Assembly: GCA_025666215.1 (NCBI GenBank)
Contig: CP102593.1
Coordinates: forward strand, 4,725,001-4,789,000
Direction: 5' to 3'
DNA from: Xanthomonas campestris pv. phormiicola
GTDB taxonomy: Bacteria; Pseudomonadota; Gammaproteobacteria; Xanthomonadales; Xanthomonadaceae
DNA: 64,000 nucleotides
Numbering within the stretch: the stretch's first letter is position 1; the number at the start of each line of letters is the position of its first letter. Position numbers and translations under genes: made by a program. Shown one piece after another: positions 1 through 9,086 of this stretch. A model generated the notes under the pieces. That model saw nothing but the letters and a program-made list of their open reading frames with translations. It was not told the origin of the DNA and did not search any database.

Positions 1-579
1 GCGGCTCAGCGCTTCGGCGTTTTCGTAGTTGCTGCCCTCGTCGACCGCGAACAGGTCGATCCAGGCGCTGGCGTCCGGCTCCAGCAACAGGGTCAGGCTG
101 CTGGAGCCGGCACCGGGGGTCAGCGTCGCCAGCACCTGGTTGCGCTTGACCGCGAAGCGTGCGGCCAGGTTCCAGCGCGATGGCGTGCGGCCGTTGTACG
201 GATCGATGCGGCGCACTTTCGCGCGCACCTGCAGGCTGTCGGCGGCGCTCTCGACCTCTTCCACCCGCGGCAGTTCGCGCACCGCCGCATCGACCAGCGC
301 GAACGCCTGGCGGGTGTCCAGCGGGATCTCGATCTGGCGGCGCTGGCGGCTGGACAGGGTGGCGTTGTCCAGCCGCCCGGCGATCAGCCAGACCCGGCGC
401 AGATGGGTGATGCCGGCGACCAGCGCCGACAGCATCAGCAGCATCGCCAGCAGGCCGAAGAACCAGCCCGGCCGTTCCTCCATGCCGTAGAACAGGCCGC
501 TCCAGACGAAGCCGGCGACGATCACCGCCGCGACCCAGGCGCACAGCAGGCGGAGAATCAGGGACACACTGGAAAACAT
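1..579 (-). CDS. Membrane protein of unknown function (3' end outside window)
   Basis: An open frame of 193 codons runs from an ATG at 579 off the left edge without a stop. The N-terminal 60 residues carry two hydrophobic segments (residues about 4-24 and 32-54), so the protein is probably anchored in the inner membrane with a soluble C-terminal part. The soluble part (FALVDAAVRELPRVEEVES) is well formed but I do not recognise its family; it has the feel of a small DUF-type membrane protein. An in-frame ATG at 600 would add seven residues; neither start has a clear Shine-Dalgarno site. It is divergent from the oxidoreductase gene at 798. Confidence 0.6.
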   Translation of the reverse strand, partial: MFSSVSLILRLLCAWVAAVIVAGFVWSGLFYGMEERPGWFFGLLAMLLMLSALVAGITHLRRVWLIAGRLDNATLSSRQRRQIEIPLDTRQAFALVDAAVRELPRVEEVESAADSLQVRAKVRRIDPYNGRTPSRWNLAARFAVKRNQVLATLTPGAGSSSLTLLLEPDASAWIDLFAVDEGSNYENAEALSR

Positions 580-797
580 GGCGGCGGGGATCGGTGACAT
601 GGCCGCGAGCATAGCCGCGGCAGCGCAGGCCGCCAGTCCCGCTGCGACGAAACCGCGCCGGCGCGGACGGACCTTCGGATCGGCGGCGCGAAACCGGGGC
701 GCGTTGCACGATGCCGCGTGCACGCCGGCAGCGCCGGACGCGCAGCGATCGCAACCGCGAGCGCTTAGACTCTGCCGGTCACGATCAGGAGCCCGGC

Positions 798-2012
798 ATG
801 CACCGACGACACTTCCTGCGCAGCGGCGCACTGGCCGCCGCCACGCTCGGCGCCGCTCCCTTGCTCGCCCACGCGCGGCGCGGCGCCACGTTGCCGCCGC
901 CGGCGCCAAGCTTGCCGACCCTGGCCGCGGCCCCCGCACCCGCTGCCGCCTTCGCGCCACCGGCGCCGCTGGCGCCGATCCGCGCCAGCGCCGACCGCAT
1001 CGTCGCGCTGCACGCGTGCACGCGGCCATTCCGCGCGCAGGGGCCGCGCATCGAGGCCGAACGCATCGGCCGCAAGACCGTGATCCACAACTACGGCCAT
1101 GGCGGCAGCGGCTGGTCGCTGTCGTGGGGATCGGCGGCGATCGCCACGCAGCTGGCGCGTGCCACCGGCCAACCCCAACTGGCGGTGATCGGCTGCGGCG
1201 CGATCGGCCTGACCACCGCGCTGGTCGCGCAGCGCGCCGGGCTGCGCGTGCGCATCTACGCCAGGGAGCGGCCGCCGGAAGTGCGTTCCTCCTTCGCCAC
1301 CGGGGTGTGGTCGCCGGATTCGCGGGTGTGCAGCAGCGCCTACGCCACGCCCGAGTTCGGGCGGCGCTGGGAGCGGATGGCGCGCACGTCGTTCGACATG
1401 TACCAGAACCTGCTCGGCCTGCCCGGCGACCCGATCGAGTGGCGCGACGGCTACGTGCTGTCGGATGTGCCGTTCGACCAGCCCGGCGGCCATGGCGGCA
1501 ACGGCGAACCCGACTACCCGCCGCTGGAGGCGCAGTACCTGGCCGACCTGGGCCCGCGCTCGCAGCCGCTGGCGGCAGGCCAGCATCCGTTCCGGGTGGC
1601 GCATGTGCGCCGCTACACGCAACTGGTGTTCAACATCAGCGCCTACGCGCGGCTGCTGCTGGACGATTTCCTCGCCGCCGGCGGCGAGATCGAGACGCGC
1701 GAGTTCGCAAACCCGCGCCAGTTCGCCGACCTGCGCGAGAAGACCCTGGTCAACGCCACCGGCTACGGCGCGCGCGCCCTGCTCGGCGACGACAGCCTGG
1801 TGCCGGTGCGCGGACAGACCGCGCGGCTGGTGCCGCAGCCGGAAGTGACTTACGGGCTGGTCTATCGCGGCCACAATCTCAACGTGGTGCCGCGCCGCGA
1901 CGGCATCGTGGTACAGGCGCAGGCCGACGGCGATTTCGGCAATCCCGATGCCACTCCGGACCGTGCCGCCTCGGAAGCGGCGGTGGCACGGCTGGCCACC
2001 CTGTTCGCGTAA
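798..2012 (+). CDS. Secreted FAD-dependent D-amino-acid-oxidase-like oxidoreductase
   Basis: Predicted FAD-dependent oxidoreductase of the DAO fold, 404 residues, acting outside the inner membrane. The N-terminus is a twin-arginine signal (MHRRHFLRSGALAAATLGA), which fits export of a folded flavoprotein. A dinucleotide-binding motif GCGAIG lies at about residues 131-136, and further on come the DAO-like stretches ATGVWSPDSR and LVNATGYGAR. The start at 798 is preceded by CAGGAG, which suits it better than an in-frame upstream ATG at 711. Known relatives oxidise D-amino acids or related amines; the substrate here cannot be read from sequence. The gene stands alone, divergent from the membrane protein at the left edge. 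Confidence 0.75.
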   Translation: MHRRHFLRSGALAAATLGAAPLLAHARRGATLPPPAPSLPTLAAAPAPAAAFAPPAPLAPIRASADRIVALHACTRPFRAQGPRIEAERIGRKTVIHNYGHGGSGWSLSWGSAAIATQLARATGQPQLAVIGCGAIGLTTALVAQRAGLRVRIYARERPPEVRSSFATGVWSPDSRVCSSAYATPEFGRRWERMARTSFDMYQNLLGLPGDPIEWRDGYVLSDVPFDQPGGHGGNGEPDYPPLEAQYLADLGPRSQPLAAGQHPFRVAHVRRYTQLVFNISAYARLLLDDFLAAGGEIETREFANPRQFADLREKTLVNATGYGARALLGDDSLVPVRGQTARLVPQPEVTYGLVYRGHNLNVVPRRDGIVVQAQADGDFGNPDATPDRAASEAAVARLATLFA

Positions 2013-2258
2013 GCGGCGCCGCGGCGCGCTGCATGCCGGCCACGCCGTGGCGGCCGCCGCTTCGGTGCGCAGAAGCGCCAGCCCGTCGCTCGACGGAGAC
2101 CTCGCCTGCGCAGCGCATTGGTTCGCTTGCCACGCCGAGGCGGCCGCGACATCGATCGCCGAGGCCCATGCGCGTCGATGCGCATGCACTTCGCTGGTGC
2201 CAGCGCGCGGACGTCGTGCCATCGCGTGCGCGAGCAGCCGGCATGCGTGGTGCGCGCG

Positions 2259-2477
2259 CTACAGCCGGCTGACGCTGCGAATGCGGATCTCGTCGCTGTC
2301 CACCCCATGCCCCTGCGCGGCCTGCGCGCGCAGCTGCTGCAGCAGGCGTTGCGGGTCCAGCGGCGCAGCGTCGTCCCAGCTGTGCGCCAGCGTGCCCCAG
2401 GCCACGCGCTGGCCGAAGCTGTAGGCGTCGTAGTCGGCCAGGTAGTGGCGCGCGCGCTCAGGTGCCGACGTGGACAT
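2259..2477 (-). CDS. Small conserved-looking protein, third gene of the AroQ-like operon
   Basis: A 72-residue acidic protein with good codon bias that ends in DSDEIRIRSVSRL. The start at 2477 overlaps the end of the preceding dehydroquinase-like gene by 20 bases, which suggests translational coupling in a three-gene operon with the two genes upstream. No domain, signal peptide or membrane segment is visible and I do not recognise the family. It reads as a small cytosolic accessory protein. Confidence 0.55.
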   Translation of the reverse strand: MSTSAPERARHYLADYDAYSFGQRVAWGTLAHSWDDAAPLDPQRLLQQLRAQAAQGHGVDSDEIRIRSVSRL

Positions 2478-2907
2478 CGCCTTCGTAGCCGTTGCAGCCC
2501 AGGTGTTCCAGCGCGATCGACAAGGCCAGCGCGTAGCTCTGCGCGCAATAGCCGCCGACCTGCCCCACGCGCTGCCGCGAGGCCGCGCACAGGCAGGGTT
2601 CGCGCCGGTCGCAGGCATCGTCGTGCACTTCCACGTACGGCCGGCCGAGGTGCGCGACCGCGGCGGCGGTGGCGGCGCTGTCCGAGCACGCGCCCGGATC
2701 CAGCAGCAGCATCTCCACCGCCGCCGCGTCGGCCTGGGCCAGCGCCTGCAGCAGCTCGCCCTCGCTGGCGCAGCCGCGCACCGCCAGGGTCTTGCCGGCA
2801 CGGCCGGCGTGCTCGAGCAATTGCCGCATCACCCGCGGCGCGATGCGCGCGGGGCGGCCGCGATGGCCGGCCACGCAGTCCGGGCCTCGCAACAACAGGA
2901 TCGACAT
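2458..2907 (-). CDS. Type II 3-dehydroquinase-like protein, probably not catalytic (copy 2)
   Basis: A 149-residue protein with the fold signature of type II dehydroquinases (AroQ): an N-terminal strand MSILLLRGPD, the LLLDPGACSDS segment where AroQ has INPGAYTHTS, then PYVEVHD matching IEVHLSN, and a C-terminal YALALSIALEHLG helix. The N-terminal GPNLN motif and the catalytic arginine/tyrosine loop are not preserved, so activity on 3-dehydroquinate is doubtful. It lies 10 bases after a paralogue of the same type and overlaps a small third gene. The role is unknown; a ligand-binding or enzyme-modulating job is possible. Confidence 0.55.
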   Translation of the reverse strand: MSILLLRGPDCVAGHRGRPARIAPRVMRQLLEHAGRAGKTLAVRGCASEGELLQALAQADAAAVEMLLLDPGACSDSAATAAAVAHLGRPYVEVHDDACDRREPCLCAASRQRVGQVGGYCAQSYALALSIALEHLGCNGYEGDVHVGT

Positions 2908-2917
2908 GGCGGCGCCC

Positions 2918-3340
2918 TCAGTTGGCCAGTGCCGCACGCGCGCCGAGATGGCGCGCGGCCACGCCCAGCGCGATCGCGTAGCTGTCGGCGAGCGCGCCGT
3001 TGGCGATCACCGTCAGCAGCGGCGCATGGCGCGGATGCAGCAGCGGCTCCAGCGCCTGCGCGCTGGCATCGTGCACCTCGATGTACGGATGGCCCAGCGC
3101 ATCGAGCGCGGCGCGCAGGTGCGCGCCGTGATCGGCCAGGTCCGCGGCCGGCAGCTCGCCGGAGTCCAGCAGCACCAGTTCGGTCTCGTCGTGCGCGCCC
3201 TGCTGCAGCCGCGCCACGATCTGCGCCGCATCGGCGCAGGCCACCGGCACCACCCGGGCGCCGGACGCGCCGGCCAGGCGCCGCGCAACGGCAATGGCCG
3301 GCGCATCGCGGTGCGGGCCTTGGATCACCAGAATCGACAT
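2918..3340 (-). CDS. Type II 3-dehydroquinase-like protein, probably not catalytic (copy 1)
   Basis: A 140-residue paralogue of the next gene. It begins MSILVIQGPHRD, where true AroQ enzymes have the sequence LNLLG or GPNLN, keeps LVLLDSGEL and PYIEVHDAS, and ends in an AroQ-like SYAIALGVAARHLGA helix. The Glu-x-His pair is kept, but the flexible loop with the catalytic tyrosine and arginine cannot be aligned. It is the first gene of a minus-strand operon of three (3340 to 2259). An in-frame ATG at 3349 would add three residues. Two divergent dehydroquinase folds in tandem are unusual. Confidence 0.55.
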   Translation of the reverse strand: MSILVIQGPHRDAPAIAVARRLAGASGARVVPVACADAAQIVARLQQGAHDETELVLLDSGELPAADLADHGAHLRAALDALGHPYIEVHDASAQALEPLLHPRHAPLLTVIANGALADSYAIALGVAARHLGARAALAN

Positions 3341-3440
3341 GGAACACATCCAACGGAAAGGACGCTGCAGACTCTAGGCCTGTGCCGCGTAAGCGCGCCA
3401 TTGCGGCAGGCGGCTGGGGCGTAAAGCTTGCGTAAGAAGT

Positions 3441-3556
3441 GTCGGGACTCGGGACTCGGGACTCGAAGAACGGAAGTCGGTAACGCCCCGGTTCGCGGCG
3501 TTGCGCTTTTCCGAGTCCCCAGTCCCCAGTCCCCAGTCCCGAGTCCCGAGTCCCGC
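3441..3556. repeat. GAGTCCC-type inverted repeat element, copy 1
   Basis: Three head-to-tail GGGACTC units (3444-3465) face about six GAGTCCC/CAGTCCC units (3513-3555) across a spacer with GAAGAACGGAA and GCGCTTTTCC. The arms are complementary and could form a long hairpin. A second copy with the same spacer words lies at 5235-5345 on the other side of the permease gene. Such dispersed elements sit between genes in Xanthomonas; here this one lies between the start of the AroQ-like operon and the permease. Confidence 0.75.
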
Positions 3557-3627
3557 ACCGTGCGACAGCCGGCCGCATCTGCGATCATCCCCGGTTTCCC
3601 GCTGCCGTCGCCGCCAGGACCCTGCCC

Positions 3628-5220
3628 ATGACCCAAACCGCCTTGCGCCGCGATGTCGGCCCGTTCGCCCTGATGCTGACCGGCCTGGGTTCGATCATCG
3701 GCTCCGGCTGGCTGTTCGGCGCCTGGCGCGCCGCCGGGCTGGCCGGCCCGGGCGCGGTCTGGGCCTGGCTGCTGGGCGCGGCGATCGTCACCACCATCGC
3801 CCTGGCCTATGCCGAACTGGGCGCGATGTTCCCCGAATCCGGCGGCATGGTCCGCTACAGCCACTATTCGCACGGCTCGCTGGTCGGCTTCATCGCCGGC
3901 TGGGCCAACTGGATCGCGATCGTGTCGGTGATCCCGGTCGAGGCCGAGGCCTCGGTGCAGTACATGGCCTCGTGGCCGTGGCAATGGGCGCAGAACCTGT
4001 ACGTGCAGCAGCCCGGCGGCGCCGGCGAACTGTCGGTGCCGGGCCTGTACATCGCCGCGGCGCTGGTGCTGGTGTATTTCCTGCTGAACTTCTGGAGCGT
4101 GAAGCTGTTCGCGCGCTCCAACAGCCTGATCACCGTGTTCAAGCTGGTGGTGCCGGCGCTGACCGGCGTGGCGCTGATCGCCAGCGGTTTCCACAGCGAG
4201 AACTTCAGCGTCGGCCTGCATGGCGGCACGCATACGATCGATTTCGCCGCGGTGCTGACCGCGGTGGCCACCGCCGGCATCGTGTTCAGCTTCAACGGCT
4301 TCCAGAGCCCGGTGAACCTGGCCGGCGAGGCGCGCAACCCCGGGCGCAGCATCCCGTTCGCGGTGCTCGGCTCGATCGCGCTGGCCACGGTGATCTACCT
4401 GCTCCTGCAGGTGGCCTACATCGGCGCGGTGCCGCCGGAGCTGCTGGCCAAGGCCGGCTGGCACGGCATCGATTTCCGCTCGCCGTTCGCGCAGCTGGCG
4501 ATCATCGTCAACCTGCACTGGCTGGCGATGCTGCTGTACGTGGACGCCTTCGTCAGCCCCAGCGGCACCGGCATCACCTACACCGCGACCACCGCGCGGA
4601 TGATCTACGGCATGGAGCGCAACGGCACGCTGCCGGCGGTGCTGGGCAAGCTGCATCCGCACTGGGGCGTGCCGCGCCCGGCGATGTTCTTCAACCTGGC
4701 GGTGTCCTACCTGTTCCTGTTCTTCTTCCGCGGCTGGGGCACGCTGGCGGCGGTGATCTCGGTGGCCACCATCATCTCCTACCTGACCGGCCCGATCAGC
4801 GCGATGGCGCTGCGCCGGCACGCGCCGGAGATGCACCGCCCGCTGCGCATCTTCGGCCTGCCGGTGCTGGCGGCCACCGCCTTCGTGCTGGCCACCGAAC
4901 TGCTGTACTGGGCGCGCTGGCCGCTGACCGGCGAGATCATCGTGCTGATGCTGGTGGCGCTGCCGGTGTACGCCTACTACCAGCACCGCCAGGGCTGGAA
5001 GGAGTTCGGCAAGCACCTGCGCGGCGCCAGCTGGCTGATCGCCTACCTGCCGACCATCGCGCTGCTGTCGTGGGCCGGCAGCACCACCTTCGGCGGGCAC
5101 GGCTACCTGTCCTACGGCCCGGACCTGATCGTGGTCGGCGTGGTCGCGCTGGGCTTCTATTTCTGGGGCGTGCGCGCCGGCTGGCGTACCCCCTCGCTGC
5201 AGCAGGCCAGCGCCGGCTGA
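3628..5220 (+). CDS. APC-family amino acid permease
   Basis: Inner-membrane amino acid transporter of the APC superfamily, 530 residues with about 12-14 hydrophobic segments. The first segment carries the family-typical GLGSIIGSGWLFG unwound-helix motif (residues about 16-28), and AYAELGAMFPESGG is the usual second signature. The remaining helices follow without interruption, and the long C-terminal extension after TM12 is hydrophobic too. The order resembles the aspartate-proton symporter type, but the substrate is an inference. It is monocistronic and flanked on both sides by copies of the GAGTCCC repeat element, which probably separate its transcript from neighbours. Confidence 0.85.
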   Translation: MTQTALRRDVGPFALMLTGLGSIIGSGWLFGAWRAAGLAGPGAVWAWLLGAAIVTTIALAYAELGAMFPESGGMVRYSHYSHGSLVGFIAGWANWIAIVSVIPVEAEASVQYMASWPWQWAQNLYVQQPGGAGELSVPGLYIAAALVLVYFLLNFWSVKLFARSNSLITVFKLVVPALTGVALIASGFHSENFSVGLHGGTHTIDFAAVLTAVATAGIVFSFNGFQSPVNLAGEARNPGRSIPFAVLGSIALATVIYLLLQVAYIGAVPPELLAKAGWHGIDFRSPFAQLAIIVNLHWLAMLLYVDAFVSPSGTGITYTATTARMIYGMERNGTLPAVLGKLHPHWGVPRPAMFFNLAVSYLFLFFFRGWGTLAAVISVATIISYLTGPISAMALRRHAPEMHRPLRIFGLPVLAATAFVLATELLYWARWPLTGEIIVLMLVALPVYAYYQHRQGWKEFGKHLRGASWLIAYLPTIALLSWAGSTTFGGHGYLSYGPDLIVVGVVALGFYFWGVRAGWRTPSLQQASAG

Positions 5221-5234
5221 GACCGGGGCCGGCG

Positions 5235-5345
5235 CGGGACTGAGGACCGGGAACCAGGGACCCGAAGAACGGAACCCGGCAGAGCTTGAAGTCGCGACAC
5301 CGCGCTTTTCCGAGTCCCGAGTCCCCGGTCCCGAGTCCCGACTCT
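5235..5345. repeat. GAGTCCC-type inverted repeat element, copy 2
   Basis: A second, more diverged copy of the element at 3441-3556. It has GGGACTGAGGACCGGGAACC-like units on the left, the shared GAAGAACGGAA and GCGCTTTTCCGAGTCCC words, and GAGTCCC/GGTCCC units on the right. It fills the gap between the converging permease and M28 peptidase genes, where it could act as a two-way terminator. Confidence 0.7.
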
Positions 5346-7003
5346 TACTGCCGCTGCGCCGCGCTGGCATCGCGGGTGGCGCGGAACTCCGAGTCGCTGC
5401 TCCAGTTCGGCCATTGCGGCGAGTTGGCCAGCTCGCTGCCCAGCGTGTACAGCACCTGCAGGTCGCGCGCGGCGCCGGCGAAGGTCCAGCTCGGCAGCCA
5501 TTCGTCGCCGGGCTGGTGGTAACGCTTGGCGGTGTAGTCGTCCGAGGCCGCCTTGCCGGCCTCGACCCCGCCATCCACCCAGTCCTGCCCGGCCGAGAAC
5601 GACAGCGCCGGCACGCCGCGCTTGGCGAAGGAGAAGTGGTCGGAGCGGAAGAAGTAGCCGGCTTCCGGCTTCGGGTCCGGCGTGTAGCGCAGGTTCCAAC
5701 GCTTGGCGACCGTCTTCAGATCGTCGAGCAGCTCCAGCTTGGCGGTGCCGTAGATGCCGAAATCGCGCGACGGGCCGAACGGGCTCATGCCGTCCATGTT
5801 GATCACCGCCACCGTGCGCGCCAGCGTATACAGCGGCTTGGACGCGTAGTACTCCGAGCCGAGCAGGCCCTTCTCCTCGGCGGTGACCGCCAGGAACACC
5901 ACCGAGCGCTGCGGCGCCGGGCCCTTGGCGAACACCCGGCCCAGTTCCAGCAAGGCGGCGGTGCCGCTGGCATTGTCCAGCGCGCCGTTGAAGATGCGAT
6001 CGCCGTCGGCGTCGGGCGCGCCGACGCCGAGGTGGTCCCAGTGCGCGGTGTAGATCACGCTGTCGTCCGGATGGGTGCTGCCGGGCAGCCGCGCGACCAC
6101 GTTGTGCGAGGTGATGACCTCCGACTTCACCGCGTAGGCGGCGTGCAGCCGCTCGCCCTTCAGTTCCACCGGCTTGAAGTCGCGCGATTGCGCCTGCTTC
6201 TTCAGTGCCTCGAAATCCAGCCCGGCGCGCTTGCACAGGTCCACCGCCAGGTCGCGCTGGATCCAGCCTTCGAGCGTGGGATGGGCGGCCTTGGGATCGT
6301 CGCGGACCACATCGAACATGCTGTTGGTGTTGGAGTTGGCCACCGTGGCCCAGCCGTAGGAGGCCGGCGCGGTCTCGTGCACGATCAGCACGCCGGCCGC
6401 GCCCTGCCGCGCGCCCTCTTCGTACTTGTAGGTCCAGCGGCCGTAGTAGGTCATGCCCTTGCCGTCGAAGGCGCCCTTGCCGGTCTCGAAGTCCGGGTCG
6501 TTGATCAGCACCACCGCGATCTTGCCCTTCAGATCCACGCCCTTGAAGTCGTCCCAGCCGCGCTCCGGCGCCTTGACCCCGTAGCCGACGAACACCAGCG
6601 GCGCGCCGTCGATGGCGACCTGGCTGCTGCCGTCGAGCGCGGCGCGCACGGCGATCTGCTGGCCCTGGGCCAGCGCCTGGCGCTGGCCGCCGGCCTCGAC
6701 CGCCACCTGCGGCGTGCCGACGATGTCGGCGCGGCGCAGCGGCACCGCCTGCGTCCACAGGCGCTTGCCGTCGCGCAGGTCGCCGCCCGGCTGCAGGCCC
6801 GCGGCCTGGAACTGCGCGCTCAGGTAGGCCACGGTCTTGTCCTCGCCCGGCGTGGCCGGCGCGCGGCCTTCGTACGCGTCGGAGGACAGCGTCTTGACGT
6901 CGGCGGAAATGCGCTGCGTATCGAAACTCGGTGCGGACGGCGGCGCCGCCAGCGATGCGCCGGAAACCGCCAGCGCCAGCATGCCCATGATCGGTCGCTT
7001 CAC
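5345..7003 (-). CDS. Secreted M28-family zinc aminopeptidase
   Basis: Exported metallopeptidase of the M28 family, 552 residues. After the N-terminal signal peptide (cleavage near ASLAA-PP, about residue 20) comes an N-terminal domain, a PA-type insert (residues about 130-260, GYGVKAPERGWDDF and the LIVHE segment), then the M28 catalytic domain. Zinc ligands and catalytic residues are visible in order: HWDHLG (about 319), LDNASG (about 340), TAEEKG (about 373), NMDG and DHFSFAKRG. The start is GTG at 7003, preceded by AAGGGG; an ATG at 6988 is a weaker alternative. Such enzymes trim N-terminal residues from peptides in the periplasm or medium. It is transcribed alone, converging on the permease. 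Confidence 0.88.
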   Translation of the reverse strand: MKRPIMGMLALAVSGASLAAPPSAPSFDTQRISADVKTLSSDAYEGRAPATPGEDKTVAYLSAQFQAAGLQPGGDLRDGKRLWTQAVPLRRADIVGTPQVAVEAGGQRQALAQGQQIAVRAALDGSSQVAIDGAPLVFVGYGVKAPERGWDDFKGVDLKGKIAVVLINDPDFETGKGAFDGKGMTYYGRWTYKYEEGARQGAAGVLIVHETAPASYGWATVANSNTNSMFDVVRDDPKAAHPTLEGWIQRDLAVDLCKRAGLDFEALKKQAQSRDFKPVELKGERLHAAYAVKSEVITSHNVVARLPGSTHPDDSVIYTAHWDHLGVGAPDADGDRIFNGALDNASGTAALLELGRVFAKGPAPQRSVVFLAVTAEEKGLLGSEYYASKPLYTLARTVAVINMDGMSPFGPSRDFGIYGTAKLELLDDLKTVAKRWNLRYTPDPKPEAGYFFRSDHFSFAKRGVPALSFSAGQDWVDGGVEAGKAASDDYTAKRYHQPGDEWLPSWTFAGAARDLQVLYTLGSELANSPQWPNWSSDSEFRATRDASAAQRQ

Positions 7004-7293
7004 TCTTGCCCCTTGGATGGATGTCCCCGCCCGAGTGTAGCGACGCCGGCGCCAGGCGGCCACGCGGCGCCGGCACCACCCAGCGAGACGTGATGCATTG
7101 CTCAAATTGCCATCTGCGCATGCTCTAATCGCCGCGCTCGCGCAGCGCATGCGAGGTCGGTGGACAAGCGGCCCTTCTGTGCCAGTAGTCACGACGTCCG
7201 CCGCATCGGCTCTCGATGATGGCCATGCGCCCCGCCTGCCCCACCCCCATTTGGCCGCTCCGCGCTGGAGCGGCCGCCTTCGGAGAAAGAGAG

Positions 7294-8754
7294 ATGATGT
7301 CGACCTCGAGAAAATCCCGCATCGCGCGCTGCGTGCTGGCCGCAGCGCTGCTGGCGGCCAGCGGTTCGGCCTGGAGCTATGCCATCAACGGCGGCAAGGT
7401 GGTGGACGACAGCGGCAATGCGGTGCAGCTGCGCGGCGTCAACTGGTTCGGCTTCGAGACCAACGTGCACAGCGTGCACGGCCTGTGGGCGCGCAACTGG
7501 AAGGACATGATCACGCAGATGCAGGGCCTGGGCTTCAACGCCGTGCGCCTGCCGTTCTGCCCGCAGACCTTGAACGGCACCGCGCCGAGCAGCATCGACT
7601 ACGGCCTCAATCCGGACCTGCAGGGCCTGAGCGCGCTGCAGGTGATGGACAAGGTGATCAACGAACTCAGCAGCCGCGGCATGTACGTGCTGCTCGACCA
7701 CCACACCCCGGACTGCAATGCGATTTCCGAGCTGTGGTACACCTCCTCCTACAGCGAGCAGCAGTGGCTCAACGACCTCACCTTCGTGGCCAGGCGCTAC
7801 GCCGGCGTGCCGGGCGTGATCGGCCTGGACCTGAAGAACGAGCCGCACGGCGCCGCCACCTGGGGCAGCGGCAATGCCGGCACCGACTGGAACAAGGCCG
7901 CCGAACGCGCCTCGGCGGCGGTGCTGAAGGTGGCGCCAAAATGGCTGATCGTGGTCGAAGGCATCGGCGAGAACGGCAACTGCTCCAGCAGCGGCGGCCA
8001 CTTCTGGGGCGGCAACCTGGAGCCGCTGGCGTGCACCGCACTGAACATTCCGGCCAACCGCCTGCTGCTGGCGCCGCACGTCTACGGCCCGGACGTGTAC
8101 ATGCAGTCCTACTTCAGCGCCTCCAATTTCCCGGCCAACATGCCGGCGATCTGGGAGCAGCACTTCGGCCAGTTCGTGCAGTCCGGCCACGCGCTGCTGC
8201 TCGGCGAGTTCGGCGGCAAGTACGGCCAGGGCAATGCGCTGGACGTGAAGTGGCAGAACGCGCTGGTCGACTACCTGATCGGCAAGGGCATCCACAGCGG
8301 CTTCTACTGGTCGTGGAATCCCAACAGCGGCGACACCGGCGGCATCCTCAACGACGACTGGAGCTCGGTACGCACCGACAAGGTCACCCTGCTGAAGAAG
8401 CTGTGGGGCAATTCCGGCAGCTCCACGCCGACGCCTGCTCCGACGCCTGCTCCGACACCCACGCCCACCCCGACGCCGCCCCCCACGCCGACTCCGGGCA
8501 GCGCCAGCTTCACTACCAAGAGCATCGTCGACAGCGACTGGAAAGCCGGTTATTGCCACCGCGTGCAGGTGACCAACACCGGCAGCGCCAGCGGCAACTG
8601 GGCGGTCACCCTGTCGATCAGCGGCACCGTCAACAACCTGTGGAACGCCACCTGGTCGCAGTCCGGCAGCACGCTCAAGGCAGCCGGCGTGGACTGGAAC
8701 AAGACCCTGGCCCCCGGCGCCATGGCCGAATTCGGCTTCTGCGCCGCGCGCTGA
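7294..8754 (+). CDS. engXCA: Secreted endo-1,4-beta-glucanase, GH5 with CBM2
   Basis: Cellulase that cuts beta-1,4-glucan in plant cell walls, 486 residues, exported by an N-terminal signal (to about residue 28, SGSAWS). The GH5 catalytic domain spans about 29-375, with acid/base Glu183 in LKNEPHG and nucleophile Glu305 in LLGEFGG. A Pro-Thr linker of PTP repeats (about 379-402) joins it to a C-terminal type 2 carbohydrate-binding module, with the conserved WNATWSQSG and LAPGAMAEFGF. The arrangement matches EngXCA of Xanthomonas, a type II secretion substrate. The start has a strong GGAGAAAGAGAG site. Two hairpins follow the stop. Confidence 0.93.
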   Translation: MMSTSRKSRIARCVLAAALLAASGSAWSYAINGGKVVDDSGNAVQLRGVNWFGFETNVHSVHGLWARNWKDMITQMQGLGFNAVRLPFCPQTLNGTAPSSIDYGLNPDLQGLSALQVMDKVINELSSRGMYVLLDHHTPDCNAISELWYTSSYSEQQWLNDLTFVARRYAGVPGVIGLDLKNEPHGAATWGSGNAGTDWNKAAERASAAVLKVAPKWLIVVEGIGENGNCSSSGGHFWGGNLEPLACTALNIPANRLLLAPHVYGPDVYMQSYFSASNFPANMPAIWEQHFGQFVQSGHALLLGEFGGKYGQGNALDVKWQNALVDYLIGKGIHSGFYWSWNPNSGDTGGILNDDWSSVRTDKVTLLKKLWGNSGSSTPTPAPTPAPTPTPTPTPPPTPTPGSASFTTKSIVDSDWKAGYCHRVQVTNTGSASGNWAVTLSISGTVNNLWNATWSQSGSTLKAAGVDWNKTLAPGAMAEFGFCAAR

Positions 8755-8770
8755 GCGCGTGCAATGCAAT

Positions 8771-8833
8771 CGTCGCCGCGCATATCGCGCGGCGACGGCG
8801 CGAACGGCAGCGTCCCGCGGCGCTGCCGTTCGC
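8771..8833. terminator. Two tandem perfect hairpins after engXCA
   Basis: Just past the engXCA stop lie a perfect 11-bp stem (CGTCGCCGCGC, 8771-8781 with 8787-8797, 5-nt loop) and a perfect 13-bp stem (GCGAACGGCAGCG, 8800-8812 with 8821-8833, 8-nt loop). Neither is followed by a proper T run, so they may stabilise the mRNA 3' end as well as terminate. The rest of the 332-base gap to 9087 shows only the promoter area of the next gene, with a TATGCT box near 9053. Confidence 0.55.
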
Positions 8834-9086
8834 ATTTCGGCCCATCGCACTGCATCCAGGCGCATTGCGATCCCGATGGCGATCGCTGCAGGCGCGGGCC
8901 CGCACCGCCTCGAAACCTTCGGCCGCAACCGATTTTTCCGTCGCCGCCGGTCGCCACTGCAATCGCTCCCACATCCAGGCGATCGGCGACATCGCGCAAC
9001 AAGGCGCCGCCGCTGTGCCATAAGTCACGTTCCGAGCCCGGCGTGCGCCCACTATGCTGGGTCATTCTCCTCACCAGGCCCGGCCC

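Noticed and set aside
578..2272. Plus-strand frame of 564 codons across the oxidoreductase gene
   Set aside because: Arg/Ala/Pro-rich without domains and out of frame with the clear Tat-signal flavoprotein.
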